Shown: positions 1 through 10,606 of the stretch, piece after piece
Layout: each line of letters begins with the position of its first letter
How positions within the stretch are numbered: position 1 is the stretch's first letter
Assembly: GCF_963678635.1 (NCBI RefSeq)
Contig: NC_087068.1
Coordinates: 25,608,318 to 25,672,317 of the forward strand
Direction of reading: 5' to 3'
DNA length: 64,000 nucleotides
Source of the DNA: Symsagittifera roscoffensis
Taxonomy: Eukaryota > Xenacoelomorpha > Acoela > Convolutidae
The notes under the pieces: model-generated
Databases searched by the model: none
Told to the model about the DNA's origin: nothing
Seen by the model: the letters and a program-made list of their open reading frames with translations, nothing else
Program-made: the position numbers and the translations under genes

Positions 1-49
1 GATGAAATGAGGGATATCGAAAAAAATCCAAAAACGGGTCACCTCATGG

Positions 50-250
50 ATACTTGGCATATGGGAAAATTATAACTATAGATTAAAACAACTACAACTC
101 CTACCTCTATCTATGTACTTCGAACTACACGATGCCCTACTCTTACTCTCCATCATGCAAGGAAACTATAAGATCAGAAAACCCGTATTAATAAAGAACA
201 ACCCTGGAAAAGACCTCAATACAAGGCAAACCAGCGGTAATCAAATATAA
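50..250 (+). mobile_element. LINE reverse-transcriptase C-terminal remnant
   Basis: One plus-strand frame reads through without a stop up to about position 250. It contains the pattern RLKQLQLLPLSMYFELHDAL, which resembles the region after the RT domain in CR1/Jockey-type non-LTR elements, where 'RLxxLxLLPL' followed by a short helix is typical. No start, catalytic motif or 5' part is present, so this is a 3'-end remnant cut by the window edge. The stop is followed directly by the sequence listed next, probably the LINE 3' untranslated region. Confidence 0.5.
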
Positions 251-365
251 GAAATTTAAAATGTTAATTCAAACGTTTTCGCACATTTTATGCATCATCA
301 GGATTAAAATTTTTTACAAAATTTACAAAACAATCAAAGATCTGAAAAATGAAAAACCTGTCTAA
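245..365 (+). repeat. Interspersed repeat, copy 1 (probable LINE 3' tail)
   Basis: About 115 bp here recur at 2647-2765 with a modest number of differences; both copies contain 'cgcacattttatgcatcatc'-like sequence. Because copy 1 follows a LINE RT remnant, it is probably the 3' tail of that LINE family. Confidence 0.6.
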
Positions 366-540
366 AAAGGCTCTAAAACTTTTTAACCAATCAAATTTAA
401 AAAAACTGTAATTACATATTATAATTACGTTATCATGAATAACATTGTCCTGTAAATTTCTGAGATTTTTTAGTTTTTCGTTCTTTCATGGTTATAAAAC
501 TTCGATTTGGGAATATTTTTGATTCTGACATACACAGACT

Positions 541-973
541 ATAGTTTTAGTGTTAATTCGCGGCTCCTGAATTCATCGCGTGTGTTGATCTTCGGTCTCT
601 CCCTCCAAATATGCAAAGCCTCTAGTGTCAGTAGCTTATGAGTGTTGGCTGTTTGGTCTATAATCTCTGAATTCAGTTCAGCAGTAGAGCCTACCTCATT
701 ATTACATTCAAACAAGTGTTGCCCTGCTGGGGAGTCCCCTTTGCGGTGTTCATTGACCATCGTGGCTAAATGTCGGACTGTCTGGCCGACATAGGTGGAG
801 TTACATCCCCTACATGTAAGCTTGTACACCACTTTGGATCTCAGTTCACGAGCAAAGGAAGTTTTGGGGGATGGCAAGCATGTTTTAAATTTTCCTGTTG
901 TAAAAACTGTTTGTTTCACCTCAAAATTTTTCTTTCCCTCAATGATCTTGTTAAGAGTTTCAAACACTACCAT
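541..973 (-). pseudogene. Penelope-like element: GIY-YIG endonuclease domain
   Basis: This 144-codon open stretch carries a GIY-YIG nuclease domain of the kind found at the C-terminus of Penelope-like retroelements, where it nicks the target DNA. Visible signatures are VVYKLTCRGC (the 'GIY' strand with a CxxC pair), STYVGQT (the 'YIG' strand) and a downstream VRHLATMVNEHRK helix with the conserved arginine. It lies downstream (leftward) of the RT pieces at 967-1913 but in a different frame, so the element cannot make one intact protein from this copy. The stop is at the left end near 541. Confidence 0.8.
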
Positions 974-1215
974 GTCAGGATTTTGGGACCAGGACCAATT
1001 TTTCGGATTTTGATTTTCAATCCATTGCTTCCGAATTTTTCCAATGCCTGATCAAAATCTTCCCATGTTGAGGTACATCTGAAAACCCTATCAACCGTCC
1101 CTTCAATAACGTTTCTTTTGTACTGCAAAGGTGCGCAGCCTCTGAAAATTAGAATGGTGCCGGTATCAGAGGGTTTTTGGTACCAACCACATGTGACCTT
1201 TTTTGCTGAATCCAC
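967..1215 (-). pseudogene. Penelope-like element: region between RT and GIY-YIG
   Basis: The segment contains CGWYQKPSDTGTILIF and a following LQYKRNVIEGTVDRVFR helix. These match the pattern 'W-F/Y-x-K-P-T/S-D-T ... K...V..LV.R.F' seen after RT motif C in Penelope-like elements. It is in a different frame from both the RT part (1251-1913) and the GIY-YIG part (541-973), so at least two frameshifts or small deletions separate the three pieces. Confidence 0.7.
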
Positions 1216-1250
1216 GATGACATTTAGGTCAAATTACCGTTAGTATCAAG

Positions 1251-1913
1251 TCATTCTATGGTGAATTGCACGTTTGGATGCAACTTATTGGCAGCCTCGA
1301 GAACTACCCCAGGATCTCCCTTGACCGTTCTAACTATGTCGTCCACATATCTTAGAAAAACTTTAACGCCATTCACAGTTCGATCTTCTTCCTGTTGTTT
1401 TTTGCAAGTCATGCAGTACCATACTGTTTCAGCGATGTCTGCATATTCGGATTCCGATATGTTACAACACACTAAGTGGTACCAATTCAAACAAATTTCG
1501 CATTCTACCCCTTTTGTCCGATATGTCACCTTTTTCTGACATCTAGGGCACACTTCCTTGTTACCCTCACTTAGCACATTCAATTTTGGTACTTCTTTCT
1601 TTAATGCAAGTTCGTATTCTTTGAGCCACAAATTCGCCAATATTACTGCAAGGGAGGCGCCCATTGCTAAACTGTCTTTTTGTACATACCACAAACCATT
1701 GCTTTTAAAGTGTACCTTACTCACTGCCAAATTCGGTAGTTTTTTCATAGTCTTGCGAGATCTTTCCGGAGGGTTGACTTGCTCATATAATCTCCTCAGG
1801 GCTATTTCAACCGCTTCCTTGAGCGGGACATTAGTGTACAAACTCTTTACATCAAGGGAGATTATACTCTCGTCGGAGCCCAACTCAGTTTTCTCCAAGA
1901 TCTCCCTGGCCAT
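1251..1913 (-). pseudogene. Penelope-like reverse transcriptase with inserted PHD finger
   Basis: A 220-codon open stretch holding the RT palm of a Penelope-like element. RT motif A reads SLDVKSLYTNVP, motif B KDSLAMGASLAVILANLWL, and motif C RYVDDIV with the catalytic DD. Between motifs B and C, where these RTs normally have a short linker, lies a C4HC3 zinc finger of PHD type: CPRC, then CEIC, then WYHLVC, then WYCMTC (roughly residues 123-172). PHD fingers commonly read histone H3 tails, so it could guide chromatin targeting; that is inference. The N-terminal part expected upstream of motif A is absent, so this copy is truncated at its 5' end as well as frameshifted downstream. A near-identical partial copy lies at 58553-59395 on the other strand. 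Confidence 0.8.
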
Positions 1914-1993
1914 TTGAGTGTTAGTTTCTATGTTTGCCCCCTCAATTTTGTCAAAAATACTTTGCCAATGTATTATTTAGGTTGTCATGTAAG

Positions 1994-2267
1994 CTACAAC
2001 ACCTTGTAGGCAGCCTCGAGAACTACCCCAGGATCTCCCTTGACCGTTCTAAGGGATGGCAAGCATGTTTTCAATTTTCTTGTTGTAAAAGTTGTTTGTG
2101 CACGAGTATATTTGCTAGAATTGAGCCTGTCAACCCCAAATCCTTCCCCCTGTTCAAGGTATTGGGGTTCAAAGACAGGCCGGGGACTGCGTAGTCCGTC
2201 TGCTGCCTCTTGCTCAAGATCTTTCAGGCTGTGATAAAGGGAGCTGGCAGCTACAAGGTTACATATC
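1994..2267 (-). pseudogene. Scrambled Penelope-like fragment upstream of RT
   Basis: On the minus strand this stretch joins two pieces found apart in the element. FTTRKLKTCLPSL resembles the sequence just before the GIY-YIG domain (compare FTTGKFKTCLPSP near 890), and RTVKGDPGVVLEAA is the sequence just after RT motif C (near 1300). The join lies near 2050. The same chimera is present next to the second PLE copy (58.6-58.85 kb), so it predates the duplication and may be part of a terminal pseudo-LTR arrangement. Confidence 0.6.
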
Positions 2268-2467
2268 ATTATTTAGACAACCGCGTATTCAGACTGGTCA
2301 GTATTTAGACAAATACTGTTTCAACCAATCAGAATCGAGACAAAGATGAAATTAAAAAATAATTATTATTTATTTTGGATTATTTATGTCTTTTCTCGAT
2401 TCTGATTGGTTCATACATTATTTGTCTAAATACTGACGAGTATGAATACGCGGCTGTCTAAATACTG
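2268..2467. mobile_element. Foldback element, copy 1 (about 200 bp)
   Basis: An almost complete palindrome. Arms of about 75 bp contain 'cagtatttagacaaatactg' and 'accaatcagaatcgaga' and meet around an AT-rich core (taataattatta). A cleaner copy with a perfect terminal inverted repeat of about 50 bp lies at 58351-58552. Both copies sit between the scrambled PLE piece and a short 'ggagtgcagcc' motif. No coding capacity. Confidence 0.8.
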
Positions 2468-3055
2468 GCTGCACTCCCAGCAACAATCATCGCCATTTTA
2501 ACTCAAGCACTACTAACAAAAAGTGGTAGTAAAATTCTGTACAAATAAAGAAAAAAAAATTTCGAACTAATGACTGTTTTCCTTAAAGGAATATAACAGT
2601 TTGCTTATAGCTTAATGCTAAGAAGAGTTAGAATTTAACAAAAATGGTTATAAGAAATTTGAAATGTTAACTCGTTTTCGCACATTTTTTGCATCATCGG
2701 GATTAAAATTTTTTGCAATATTTACAAAACGATCAAAGATCTTAAAAATGAGAAACATATTTTCAAATAAATATTGAAAAAACAAGTACAAAAAAGTCGA
2801 TGAAGTATTCTGGAAGAGATCTAGCAGACCGTTAAACATCATTACAAAGAAAACAAACTACAAGATAAGCGAGCTGACGAAGCCAATTTTAACAAAAATC
2901 TACTGAAAAATTTCTTAAATAATATAGTGAAATAAACTCATGCACATGGAGAATCATCTGCAATTGTGGCAATTGCAGTCCGATGCAGAAAATATAAGTG
3001 ACCAAAACTGTGGGGTGCAAACCCTTGAGCCAAGCGCTCTAAAGACTGACCCACT
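2468..3055. other. Gene-free stretch left of the LTR element
   Basis: No convincing coding frame. It holds the second copy of the ~115-bp LINE-tail-like repeat (2647-2765). A 123-codon frame beginning with ATG at 2940 runs across the LTR boundary at 3056 and is judged accidental. Confidence 0.6.
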
Positions 3056-3930
3056 TGTGCCAGTTGGTCATATTTGGAAGTTTGTCCTTGAGGAATACGA
3101 ACTACGTGATTTTGGGAAGAGATTTAATTTTTCAAAAATTCGAATTGAGCCTGTCATGCTCAACTTTCTCGCGAAAACTGAAAATCTCAGAAATAGAAGA
3201 TCAGAACAGCCGATTTACAATTGCGGGAAAGTACTTGAAAAAAGCAGCGGGAAATTGCTATTCGCAATTTCCAGATACAAAACAAACACGAGTAGAGCCG
3301 TCCTATCCTGAAATAGGAGAAGGAGTGATTACGAAAGAAGAGTATATTCATTCGAGTTGAACCAGAGTGAACCTTCAGTGGAAAGGTGGACAGCTGGGGT
3401 ATCCCAATGATCCAATCCCAAAACTTATATCTCAAGTCAAAACTCTATTCCTTTGCTGGAATTCGTTAATTACAAATTTCTTGACTTGCTGATTAATTTA
3501 GTTACTCCAATTCTTGAGTGTGCTGGTATGCGAGTACCCAATTTAGTTTTCCTCAGTGTATTTTATGATTGTTATGTTGAGTTAACGAGAGTTTTAGGTT
3601 GATCCATCTGAAATGGATCAAAGTTCCACTGTCTAATAAAAAGTAACTGTGCGGATTGTTCCGACCCTGTTTTTAACGGCGTTCGTGTATTTTGGGTAGT
3701 TTGAGACCTAAGTATGGGGACGTTCTTATTTTCTAGAGTTGGGGGGTATTTTGGTAGCGGCCTTTAAGCTGTAACGGGTTTTTAGTCTCATGTCGCAAGC
3801 GAACTGAATTGGCTCCGACCGTTCGAGGTAGAAAAACACAAGAGATAGTGTCCTTGACTCTTGAGCCAATGGTTATAGGGCCTATTTTTCTTGAACCTCA
3901 TGTGTGACCCCGAAGTAGGCGACTGTTACA
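3056..3930 (+). repeat. Left (5') LTR of the giant retroelement
   Basis: 875 bp, beginning TGTGCCAG and ending CTGTTACA. It matches 24969-25870 with scattered substitutions, most visible in the first 100 bp, and lacks a ~27-bp segment present in the right copy near 25400. A polyadenylation hexamer AATAAA lies at 3635-3640, just after a small hairpin (gatccatctgaaatggatc, 3601-3619), so the R/U5 boundary is probably shortly downstream. Confidence 0.9.
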
Positions 3931-3950
3931 TGGTGTTTTTATGGCGCTCC
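3931..3950 (+). promoter_or_regulatory. Primer-binding-site candidate
   Basis: The sequence directly after the left LTR starts TGGTGTTTTTATGGCG. The leading TGG complements the CCA end of a tRNA, as expected for a retroelement PBS with no gap. The rest does not match a tRNA I can name, so the primer is undetermined. Confidence 0.5.
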
Positions 3951-5340
3951 TGGGTGTTTTTACGACATCATGACTACGGAGTCGAACCCACTTGACGCAG
4001 CTCCGGGCTACATGCCCATTCTACATTCTTCCGGTTGTACCGTGATAGCTTTTAAAGAAAACTCGAGAAAACTTCCTGGTACGCTCTCCGAACGAGGCTT
4101 AGCTAACCGAGTAAGGGGGTAAGTAGGGGGACGAAAAAACGAGCAAAAGACAAAAAGCGAAACAAAAACCGAAAAAGAACAGAAAAAGGAACAAAAACTA
4201 TAAAACAAAAAATGACAGTGACTTTGACACCAAATTAGTTGGATCAAACCTTTATATTAATTAAATAGTATACCCATACTGTTTTTTATAAGACCGATCG
4301 TTTCGATCATTTCAGCAATCTGAAAAGGTGCCCGAGTGTGGGGCGTTGTGAAGGGTTTTCAGATAGCTTGCAACTTAGCAGGACCATTAGGAGACGTGAC
4401 TGGAACAGGTGACCAGTCGAGTGGGAAAGTGGTTCACAGGGACTTAGCTGGACCATTAGCAGACTTGACTGGAACAGGTGACCAGCCAAGTGGGAAAGTG
4501 GTGCTGGTGATCAGGTGCAGGACAAGTCAAGGAAACAACCAGCACGGAACAAGAGCAACAAGAGAGGACGGGGGTGTTCTCAAGTTGGTCAAACGGGTAT
4601 CGTTAAAATCCACATTACACTATAGGAGATAAGTGTAAAATTAGATAAGCGGAACCCCACTGTTTTGAGGAACGTTTTTACTCAAGCAGGCCTGGAAACA
4701 GGTTCTACGGTTTTCTCTCAAGAGGTTTAGCACCCGGCGTTTAATGTAATTTTCGGCTTAAGAGGGGGCTAAAGAGGGGGGAGGTTAGAAGGGGCTGGTT
4801 ATGTTAGAGGTTGGTGGTTGTAAAGTGTAAAAAGGGGGGAAACATTAGAGTAAATAATTGATCGGCATCGTCGATTTAGTTACATTAGATTCTTACAAGC
4901 GGATTATAAGAAGCGGTTATCCAAATTTAACATCGAATTAAGGTAGGTACCCTGGTCGGATCGGGAGGGGGGAACGGTCATAGACAGTTTTTGTGATACC
5001 CCATAAGATCGCTAGCAGGGGGAGGAGAACGCGTGGCAATCGGGTACCAGACATTTTTTTTTGTTTATGTTCAGATAAAGGGTTGACACAAGTCACCTTC
5101 GAATTTTAGGTGGGTTTTTTTCTTTGCTTTTATCAAAATTTGTTTTTCTCTGTTCAGATTTTGACGCTTTTGGTAAAAAGGTTTTAATCGGTTTTGGACA
5201 AAGAGGTGATCACAAGACACCTCGAACAAGTTGGGTTTCAACTTGCATCAAAATATTAAAAGAAAAAAACAAGGGGGTTGGTAATTCTAACTTTTGGCCA
5301 GTAAGATTGGGTCTTTTGGGAAATTTTTTTACTAGAGCTC
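3951..5340 (+). other. Non-coding leader, first part
   Basis: No convincing ORF. The only internal structure seen is a 69-bp direct duplication starting at 4381 and 4450 (both beginning ggaccattag and containing ctggaacaggtgaccag). A frame open from 5124 into the minisatellite starts at a TTG and is not judged coding. Confidence 0.6.
4381..4512 (+). repeat. 69-bp direct duplication in the leader
   Basis: Two adjacent copies with period 69 (starts 4381 and 4450), sharing 'ggaccattag', 'gactggaacaggtgaccag' and 'agtgggaaagtggt', with a few substitutions. Confidence 0.85.
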
Positions 5341-5363
5341 AAGTGGTGGTACAAGGTACAGTG

Positions 5364-6290
5364 GTTCAAGGCAGTCTTGGGACAGGCAGTCTTGGGACAG
5401 GCAGTCTTGGGGCAGGCAGTCTTGGGACGGGCAGTCTTGGGACAGTAGTCTTAGGACAGGCAGTCTTGGGACAGGTAGTCTTGGGACAGGCAGTCTTGGG
5501 ACAGGCAGTCTTGGGACAGCCAGTCTTGGGACAGGCAGTCTTGGGACAGGCAGTCTTGGGACAGGCAGTCTTGGGACAGGCAGTCTTGGGACAGGCAGTC
5601 TTGGGACAGGCAGTCTTTGGACAGGCAGTCTTGGGACAGGCAGTCCTGGGACAGGCAGTCTTGGGACAAGCAGTCTTGGGACAGATAGTCTTGGGACAGG
5701 CAGTCTTGGGAAAGGCAGTCTTGGGACAGGCAGTCTTGAGACAGGCAGTCTTGGGACAGGCAGTCTTGGGACAGGCAGTCTTGGGACAGTAGTCTTGGGA
5801 CAGGCAGTCTTGGGACAAGCAGTCTTGGGACAAGCAGTCTTGGGACAGGGCAGTCTGGGGACGGCATCAGAAAGTCTTAGGACACTACCTAAGAGTCTTG
5901 GGACAGCACCAGGGAAGTCTTGGGATAGTACATAGAAGTGTTGGGACAGTACCGGGAGGTCTTGGGACATGCAGTCTTGGGACAGGCAGTCTTGGGACGG
6001 GCAGTCTTGGGACAGGCAGTCTTGGGACAGGCAGTCTTGGGACAGGCAGTCTTGGGACAGTAGTCTTGGGACAGGCAGTCTTGGGACAGGCAGTCTTGGG
6101 ACAAGCAGTCTTGGGACAAGCAGTCTTGGGACAAGCAGTCTTGGGACAGGGCAGCCTGCGGACAGCACCAGAAAGTCTTGGGACAGTACCTAAGAGTCTT
6201 GGGACAGCACCAGTGAAGTCTTGGGATAGTACATAGAAGTGTTGGGACTGTACCGGGAGGTCTTGGGACGGTACAAAAAATTGGTGTGAC
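5364..6290 (+). repeat. 15-bp minisatellite with higher-order structure
   Basis: The unit cagtcttgggacagg is repeated about thirty times from 5364 to 5850 and about a dozen times again from 5960 to 6150, with single-base variants. Each block is followed by a non-tandem tail of about 95 bp (5851-5955 and 6160-6270) that is itself duplicated: both contain 'gaagtcttgggatagtacat'. So the array is a two-copy higher-order repeat. As 15 is a multiple of three, all frames stay open on both strands and give artificial pentapeptide proteins. It lies in the leader between PBS and the first ORF. Confidence 0.95.
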
Positions 6291-6533
6291 GGTACATAAG
6301 GTGTCTTAAGACAGGTCGAAATAACTAAATTAAAAGCGATAGGACTAGTCGGAACGTTAACTCGCGATAGATCCGATTCTGTTGGGATCACGAATTAGTA
6401 AAATTTTTATAAATCTTAAAAGGGAATAGGAACGTTGTTTTTTATTAATATATTTTTTATCTGAAATTTTATCCTTGGAAAAGAATTTTGTAAATAGTAA
6501 TATTATAAATAGAAATAATTGTAAATAAAAAGC

Positions 6534-7631
6534 ATGAGACGGAGCAGGGTACCGATAGCTGAAAAAAGAGCGACGGAGTCAAAGACAAAACATAACTCGT
6601 GGCAACGAAAAATGACAACGTTTGGCCCAAGAATAACAAGGAAGAACTTTTCAGTGAGCATGGTCAACACAAGAAGTTCAAAAGAGAACAAGAGAAAAGA
6701 GGGCGCGGAGGAGAAACAAACGGAACCCGCCATTGAGATTGACCTAGAAACACCAGACCAGAGTGTTGATGAGGTGGAGAAGAAGACAACGGAGTCAACA
6801 CCGATGCCGAATGCAGTGGAACAAAATCAAAAGTCGATGGAATTCTCACCGATAGACACTGTGGAGGACACGACGGGCAACACGCCAGAAACAGTAAAGG
6901 ACGAGTCTCAAGCAAAAAGAACGTCATTCACAGAGAGGATAGCGATGATGGTTGGAATGAAGTCGAGAGACGTAGTGGCGGAAGAACCGAAAGCCGAGAA
7001 AGGCAAAACATTTGGAACAGTCTCCACGATAACAACAGAGGTCAACCAAGACGATGACCAAGTTAAACAGGGGGCAGCAGCCAGCAATAGGACAAAAGCT
7101 GACCATGAATCAACAACTCCTATTGAACTGGGCGATTTGATGGCGAAGCTAGATCAGTACGACAAGAAAATAAAGCACAGCGAGGAGGATAGAGAGGTGA
7201 TAAAGAAAGAATTAAGATACAACAAACACGAGTACCTGGACAACTATTTCAATCTGGTGAGGGCGACAGAGGAAAAGCTTCAGCAGATATCAGACAAGGT
7301 AGAGGCCACTGACGGAAAGCGAGATTAGAACATAAAAAAAGACATGCAAGAATTGAAGCAACCAAATGACGCTGTGAACAGCCAGTTGGGGAGTCTGGAA
7401 ACGAGAATGGACACAATGAGAAGGGACCAGGCTGAGAGTTCATGTGGCATACAGGCAAAACTAGATGCCATCTTGAGAAACTCTACATCACAAGACAGGC
7501 CGGTAACGGATCGAACGCAAGGTAACAGAGTTGATTTCATGGAACCAAAACGGAACCAACGGGAGTCAACACCGTTACCATTACCCCGGGATGCGGCGAG
7601 CACAGCACCCGGGGGAGCAAGACAATTATGA
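6534..7631 (+). pseudogene. First ORF of the retroelement: Gag N-terminal/coiled-coil protein with one in-frame TAG
   Basis: One frame runs from ATG 6534 to TGA 7629-7631 and is interrupted once, by TAG at 7326-7328. The first two thirds are charged and low in hydrophobics. From about residue 200 the sequence turns into heptad-like coiled coil (LMAKLDQYDKKIKHSEED ... EEKLQQISDKVEA), which continues after the TAG (MQELKQ ... LGSLETRMDTMRRDQAE). That argues the stop is a mutation or a readthrough site rather than a true gene end. The final TGA overlaps the ATG of the Gag ORF (ATGA, 7628-7631), a layout suiting reinitiation. Role inferred from position: an oligomerising Gag-like or matrix-like protein. 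No known domain recognised. Confidence 0.65.
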
Positions 7632-8911
7632 AAAAAGGAACCGCAAATACGACGAGTGGTCTAGGTGATTCCACGACCTACAATAACGTGGGACCGGACG
7701 CCATGACATGGGCGAGCACCTGGGAGATGATGAACAGGACACTGGAGGCCTTCGCCACGAGGAACACTGACTCGAGCGACAGAGGAGGTGGCAAATCCAG
7801 GAAAACTTTCAAAAAGCCGAAAGAATTCAAAGATGATTCAGACGGATGCATTGATACTTGGGTTGAAGTCATGAGATTACATTTGGAACAAGACAGCTTG
7901 AACGACAAGAGGCAAGCCTGCACAGCGATACTCAGCAATTTAGAAGGCACGTCGTTGAAATGCGTAGTTGCAAAGAAGGAAGAGGAGCGCGACACTGCGG
8001 ACAAAATCTTCGAGGTATTGTGGAATCGATTCGGGTCAGGCATGAAGGGTCACCAAGCGATGATGCGATTTGAAAAGAGAAGGCACAGGGACGATGAATC
8101 AATTGATCGGTTCCTGGATGATCTTGAGAGCTTGAGACGAAGGAGTGATCCTGAGGAGTCAACAAACAGAAGAAACTTTAGCATCGCCTCAAAGTTCATT
8201 GATGGGGTGAAAAGTGACGACTTGAGAACAATGTTAGCAACGTACTATACACTGTCGAAAGATAGCGCGCCGACTCCAGAAGTCAAGAGAGTACTTGCTA
8301 ATGAAACCGAAGAAATACCCAACATGCAAGTGGAGAGTCAATCACAAAGGTCGTCATGGTATAAGCCTAGATATGACATGAACAAACGTAGATCATGCGC
8401 AAACTGCGGGTCAGCTGATCATCACGTGGCGGATTGCACAACATACAAACAGCGCATGAAGAGTCTGGGATATGCACCCAATGAAGAAGATATGAGCCAG
8501 ATGGAAGAACACAAGTTCTTTAGTGGCTTGATCATCAAGATAGGTGCGAGATGTTTCTTCTGCAATCAAGAAGGGCACTTCAGGATGGACTGTCTTTTGT
8601 TTTGGGAGACAGTCAAAAACCAGAGTCACCCCAAGCATAAGTTGGCTTTAGCGGCGGTGCAGAATCAGAGAAACAGACAAACTGAGTTTGAAACAAAAAA
8701 TTCGGAAGCACCGAGTGCGGAACTGCCAACGAAGACGGTGAAAGCTGTAACGCAAGTCAACAGTGCAATAGAGGTCACGGCCATGAATGCCCTAGAGATA
8801 AATTATGAGAAAGCGGCGGCAGAGGCTATTAACAAAGTGAAACAGGAACTAGCGAAGAAGGAAATAGAGCAACGATTGAAACAGGAGATCGAAAAGCAGA
8901 AGTTAAACTAG
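7628..8911 (+). CDS. gag: Gag polyprotein with two CCHC zinc knuckles
   Basis: 427 codons, uninterrupted. Residues about 70-240 look like a retrotransposon Gag/capsid core: WVEVMRLHLEQ, then a Leu-rich helix, then IFEVLWNRFG and FEKRRHRDDESIDRFLDDLE, matching the usual 'F...L...F' capsid pattern. Two CX2CX4HX4C knuckles follow, CANCGSADHHVADC near residue 257 and CFFCNQEGHFRMDC near residue 309; these bind the genomic RNA. The tail is a Lys/Glu-rich helix. The start codon overlaps the preceding stop (ATGA). The TAG at 8909-8911 is in the same frame as the downstream protease ORF, so pol could be made by stop readthrough; whether this is functional cannot be told from one copy. Confidence 0.85.
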   Translation: MKKGTANTTSGLGDSTTYNNVGPDAMTWASTWEMMNRTLEAFATRNTDSSDRGGGKSRKTFKKPKEFKDDSDGCIDTWVEVMRLHLEQDSLNDKRQACTAILSNLEGTSLKCVVAKKEEERDTADKIFEVLWNRFGSGMKGHQAMMRFEKRRHRDDESIDRFLDDLESLRRRSDPEESTNRRNFSIASKFIDGVKSDDLRTMLATYYTLSKDSAPTPEVKRVLANETEEIPNMQVESQSQRSSWYKPRYDMNKRRSCANCGSADHHVADCTTYKQRMKSLGYAPNEEDMSQMEEHKFFSGLIIKIGARCFFCNQEGHFRMDCLLFWETVKNQSHPKHKLALAAVQNQRNRQTEFETKNSEAPSAELPTKTVKAVTQVNSAIEVTAMNALEINYEKAAAEAINKVKQELAKKEIEQRLKQEIEKQKLN

Positions 8912-10606
8912 ACGTTAGGTTGGTCAGTGCCAGAAGCCGTAGCAGGGTCGATAAAGAGTGGAAATTGCAATACTCTGAAAATGGTGACGGGAAAGCCATT
9001 CGGCATAACAAAGATCGGAGCCAGGATAATGTCAATAATCATTGTGGGCGGCCATGAAGTAACGAGGAACTTGAACGAACCCAGCGACCAGACAATAATT
9101 CACATTGATGTATACGCCGATTACTTGAGTGCGATAACTCAGACGACTTCTAGAGCCTTGAGGGCGCTACTCACAAGAGGTGGCAGCAAGTCAGTCCGTG
9201 TTGAGAACAGATATACAGAAGCGTATGGTCCGCATGAGGTGATGCTAAATATAGATGGGATAAAAATCTATACGAAAACCATGATAACATGTGATGAAGA
9301 TCTAGCGGGGCAGATCTACGTGGGCAAAGAAGAACTAAAAGTGAGATCGATTGGACACTGCGCCATTCTGGAAGAAGATGCAATGCACATCGGGACGGAG
9401 GCAGACGTATCAGCACATGTGCTTGACAGTGGCAAGAAGACTCTGTTACGTGGGTTACTTGATACGGGAGCGGTCTTGAGTGTTATACCAATCGAAAATT
9501 GGGAACGAATGGGTTTCGACAAAGATGACTTGATAGACTCAAGAATACGGCTATCAGCTGCGAACAAAGGGGCGCTGCGGGTACTAGGCAGAACGCCAAT
9601 AATAGACATAAATCTAGGGGAACGCAACCTGTGGATGAGCTTTCTTGTGGTCGAGAACCAATACAAGTCTGACCAGTTCATTTTAGGCAGAGACTTCATC
9701 AGAAACTTCGACGTAACGATTGATCTGAACAATGCCATGTTCAGGATTCGAAACCCGGATAGGAAGTACGTAATTAAACCGCTAAATCTGATAATGGCAA
9801 ATGAAAATAAAGCGCCGGTGTTCTCGAGTAGAAGGGTAAGACTGAAGGCGAACGAAGCGGCAATTGTAGGCTTACGGATGAAAAATTATAATGAATTAAG
9901 TGAAAGCAAGCAAGCATGCATCGTCCCCAATCCAAACAGTCAAAGTGCTGCTGTTTTAGTAAGATCCTTCTCAATAACCAAAAGCGGTATCTGCCTCAGT
10001 GTCTTGTTGAATACTCTTGACATACCCATAACAATCCAGAGGGGAAGGAAGTTGGGATATGCCTTACCCGTGAAAACTCGATATAAAATGACTGAAAATG
10101 TAAAAGAGAATGAAGTACTTGAATGTCCCAATCACAGAGACAAGATTTGTATCTTGAGACGATTGAATAAAATAAAACGTTCATCAGGTCTTGTGAAGTC
10201 ACTTAAGTCAGAGACAGATGATGGACTATCGAGTTGTTCAAATTTCCCAGAAAGACCAACACTAGAGGAAATGGAAATGGATAAACCAGTTTTACCTGAA
10301 ATAGAGCATATAAGGCTTAAGGTAACGGATGAACAGCTCGAGGCCATCAAGGACGTACTAGAGCGGAACGAGGAAGTTTTTTCGAGACCTAAGGCAGACA
10401 TTGGATGTTGTAATTTTGTTGAACATGAAATAGAGCTTGAGGAGTCTGCGGTACCGCACAGGGAGGAGGCGAGGCGCATGACCCCACACAAATTGGATGC
10501 GTGTAGGGAAGAGATAGAGACACTACTAGAGTATGATATGATAGAACAATCCAAATCACCGTGGGCGTGTGGAGTAGTGATGGCCAAAAAAAAGGCGAAC
10601 AATTGA
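8912..10606 (+). pseudogene. pol: Pol part 1: retropepsin-like protease and start of RT
   Basis: Continues the Gag frame directly after the TAG. The aspartic protease is seen as LLDTGAVLSVIP (catalytic DTG at 9461-9469) and the C-terminal strand FILGRDFIRNFDVTID near 9681. It acts as a dimer to cut Gag-Pol. After a linker, the RT begins with the LxxGxIxxSxSPWA-type entry segment (YDMIEQSKSPWACGVVMAKK). The frame ends early at TGA 10604-10606 because of a 1-nt shift within the A8 run at 10586-10593; the RT continues in another frame from there. Confidence 0.85.

Noticed and set aside
2630-3055. Extension of the left LTR to match 24585-24968
   Set aside because: By eye there is no similarity between the two stretches; the repeat clearly starts at TGTGC (3056/24969).
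2940-3311. 123-codon ATG frame at the left edge of the LTR element
   Set aside because: It crosses the LTR boundary, so half of it is flanking DNA; the right LTR shows no equivalent start.
5364-6290. CRISPR array
   Set aside because: Units are adjacent 15-mers without unique spacers, in a eukaryotic retroelement.
5124-6391. Long ORFs on both strands with pentapeptide repeats (VLGQA, PRLPV, SQDCL types)
   Set aside because: They are the six translations of a 15-bp minisatellite, which keeps all frames open. There is no ATG of note on the plus strand and no coding context.
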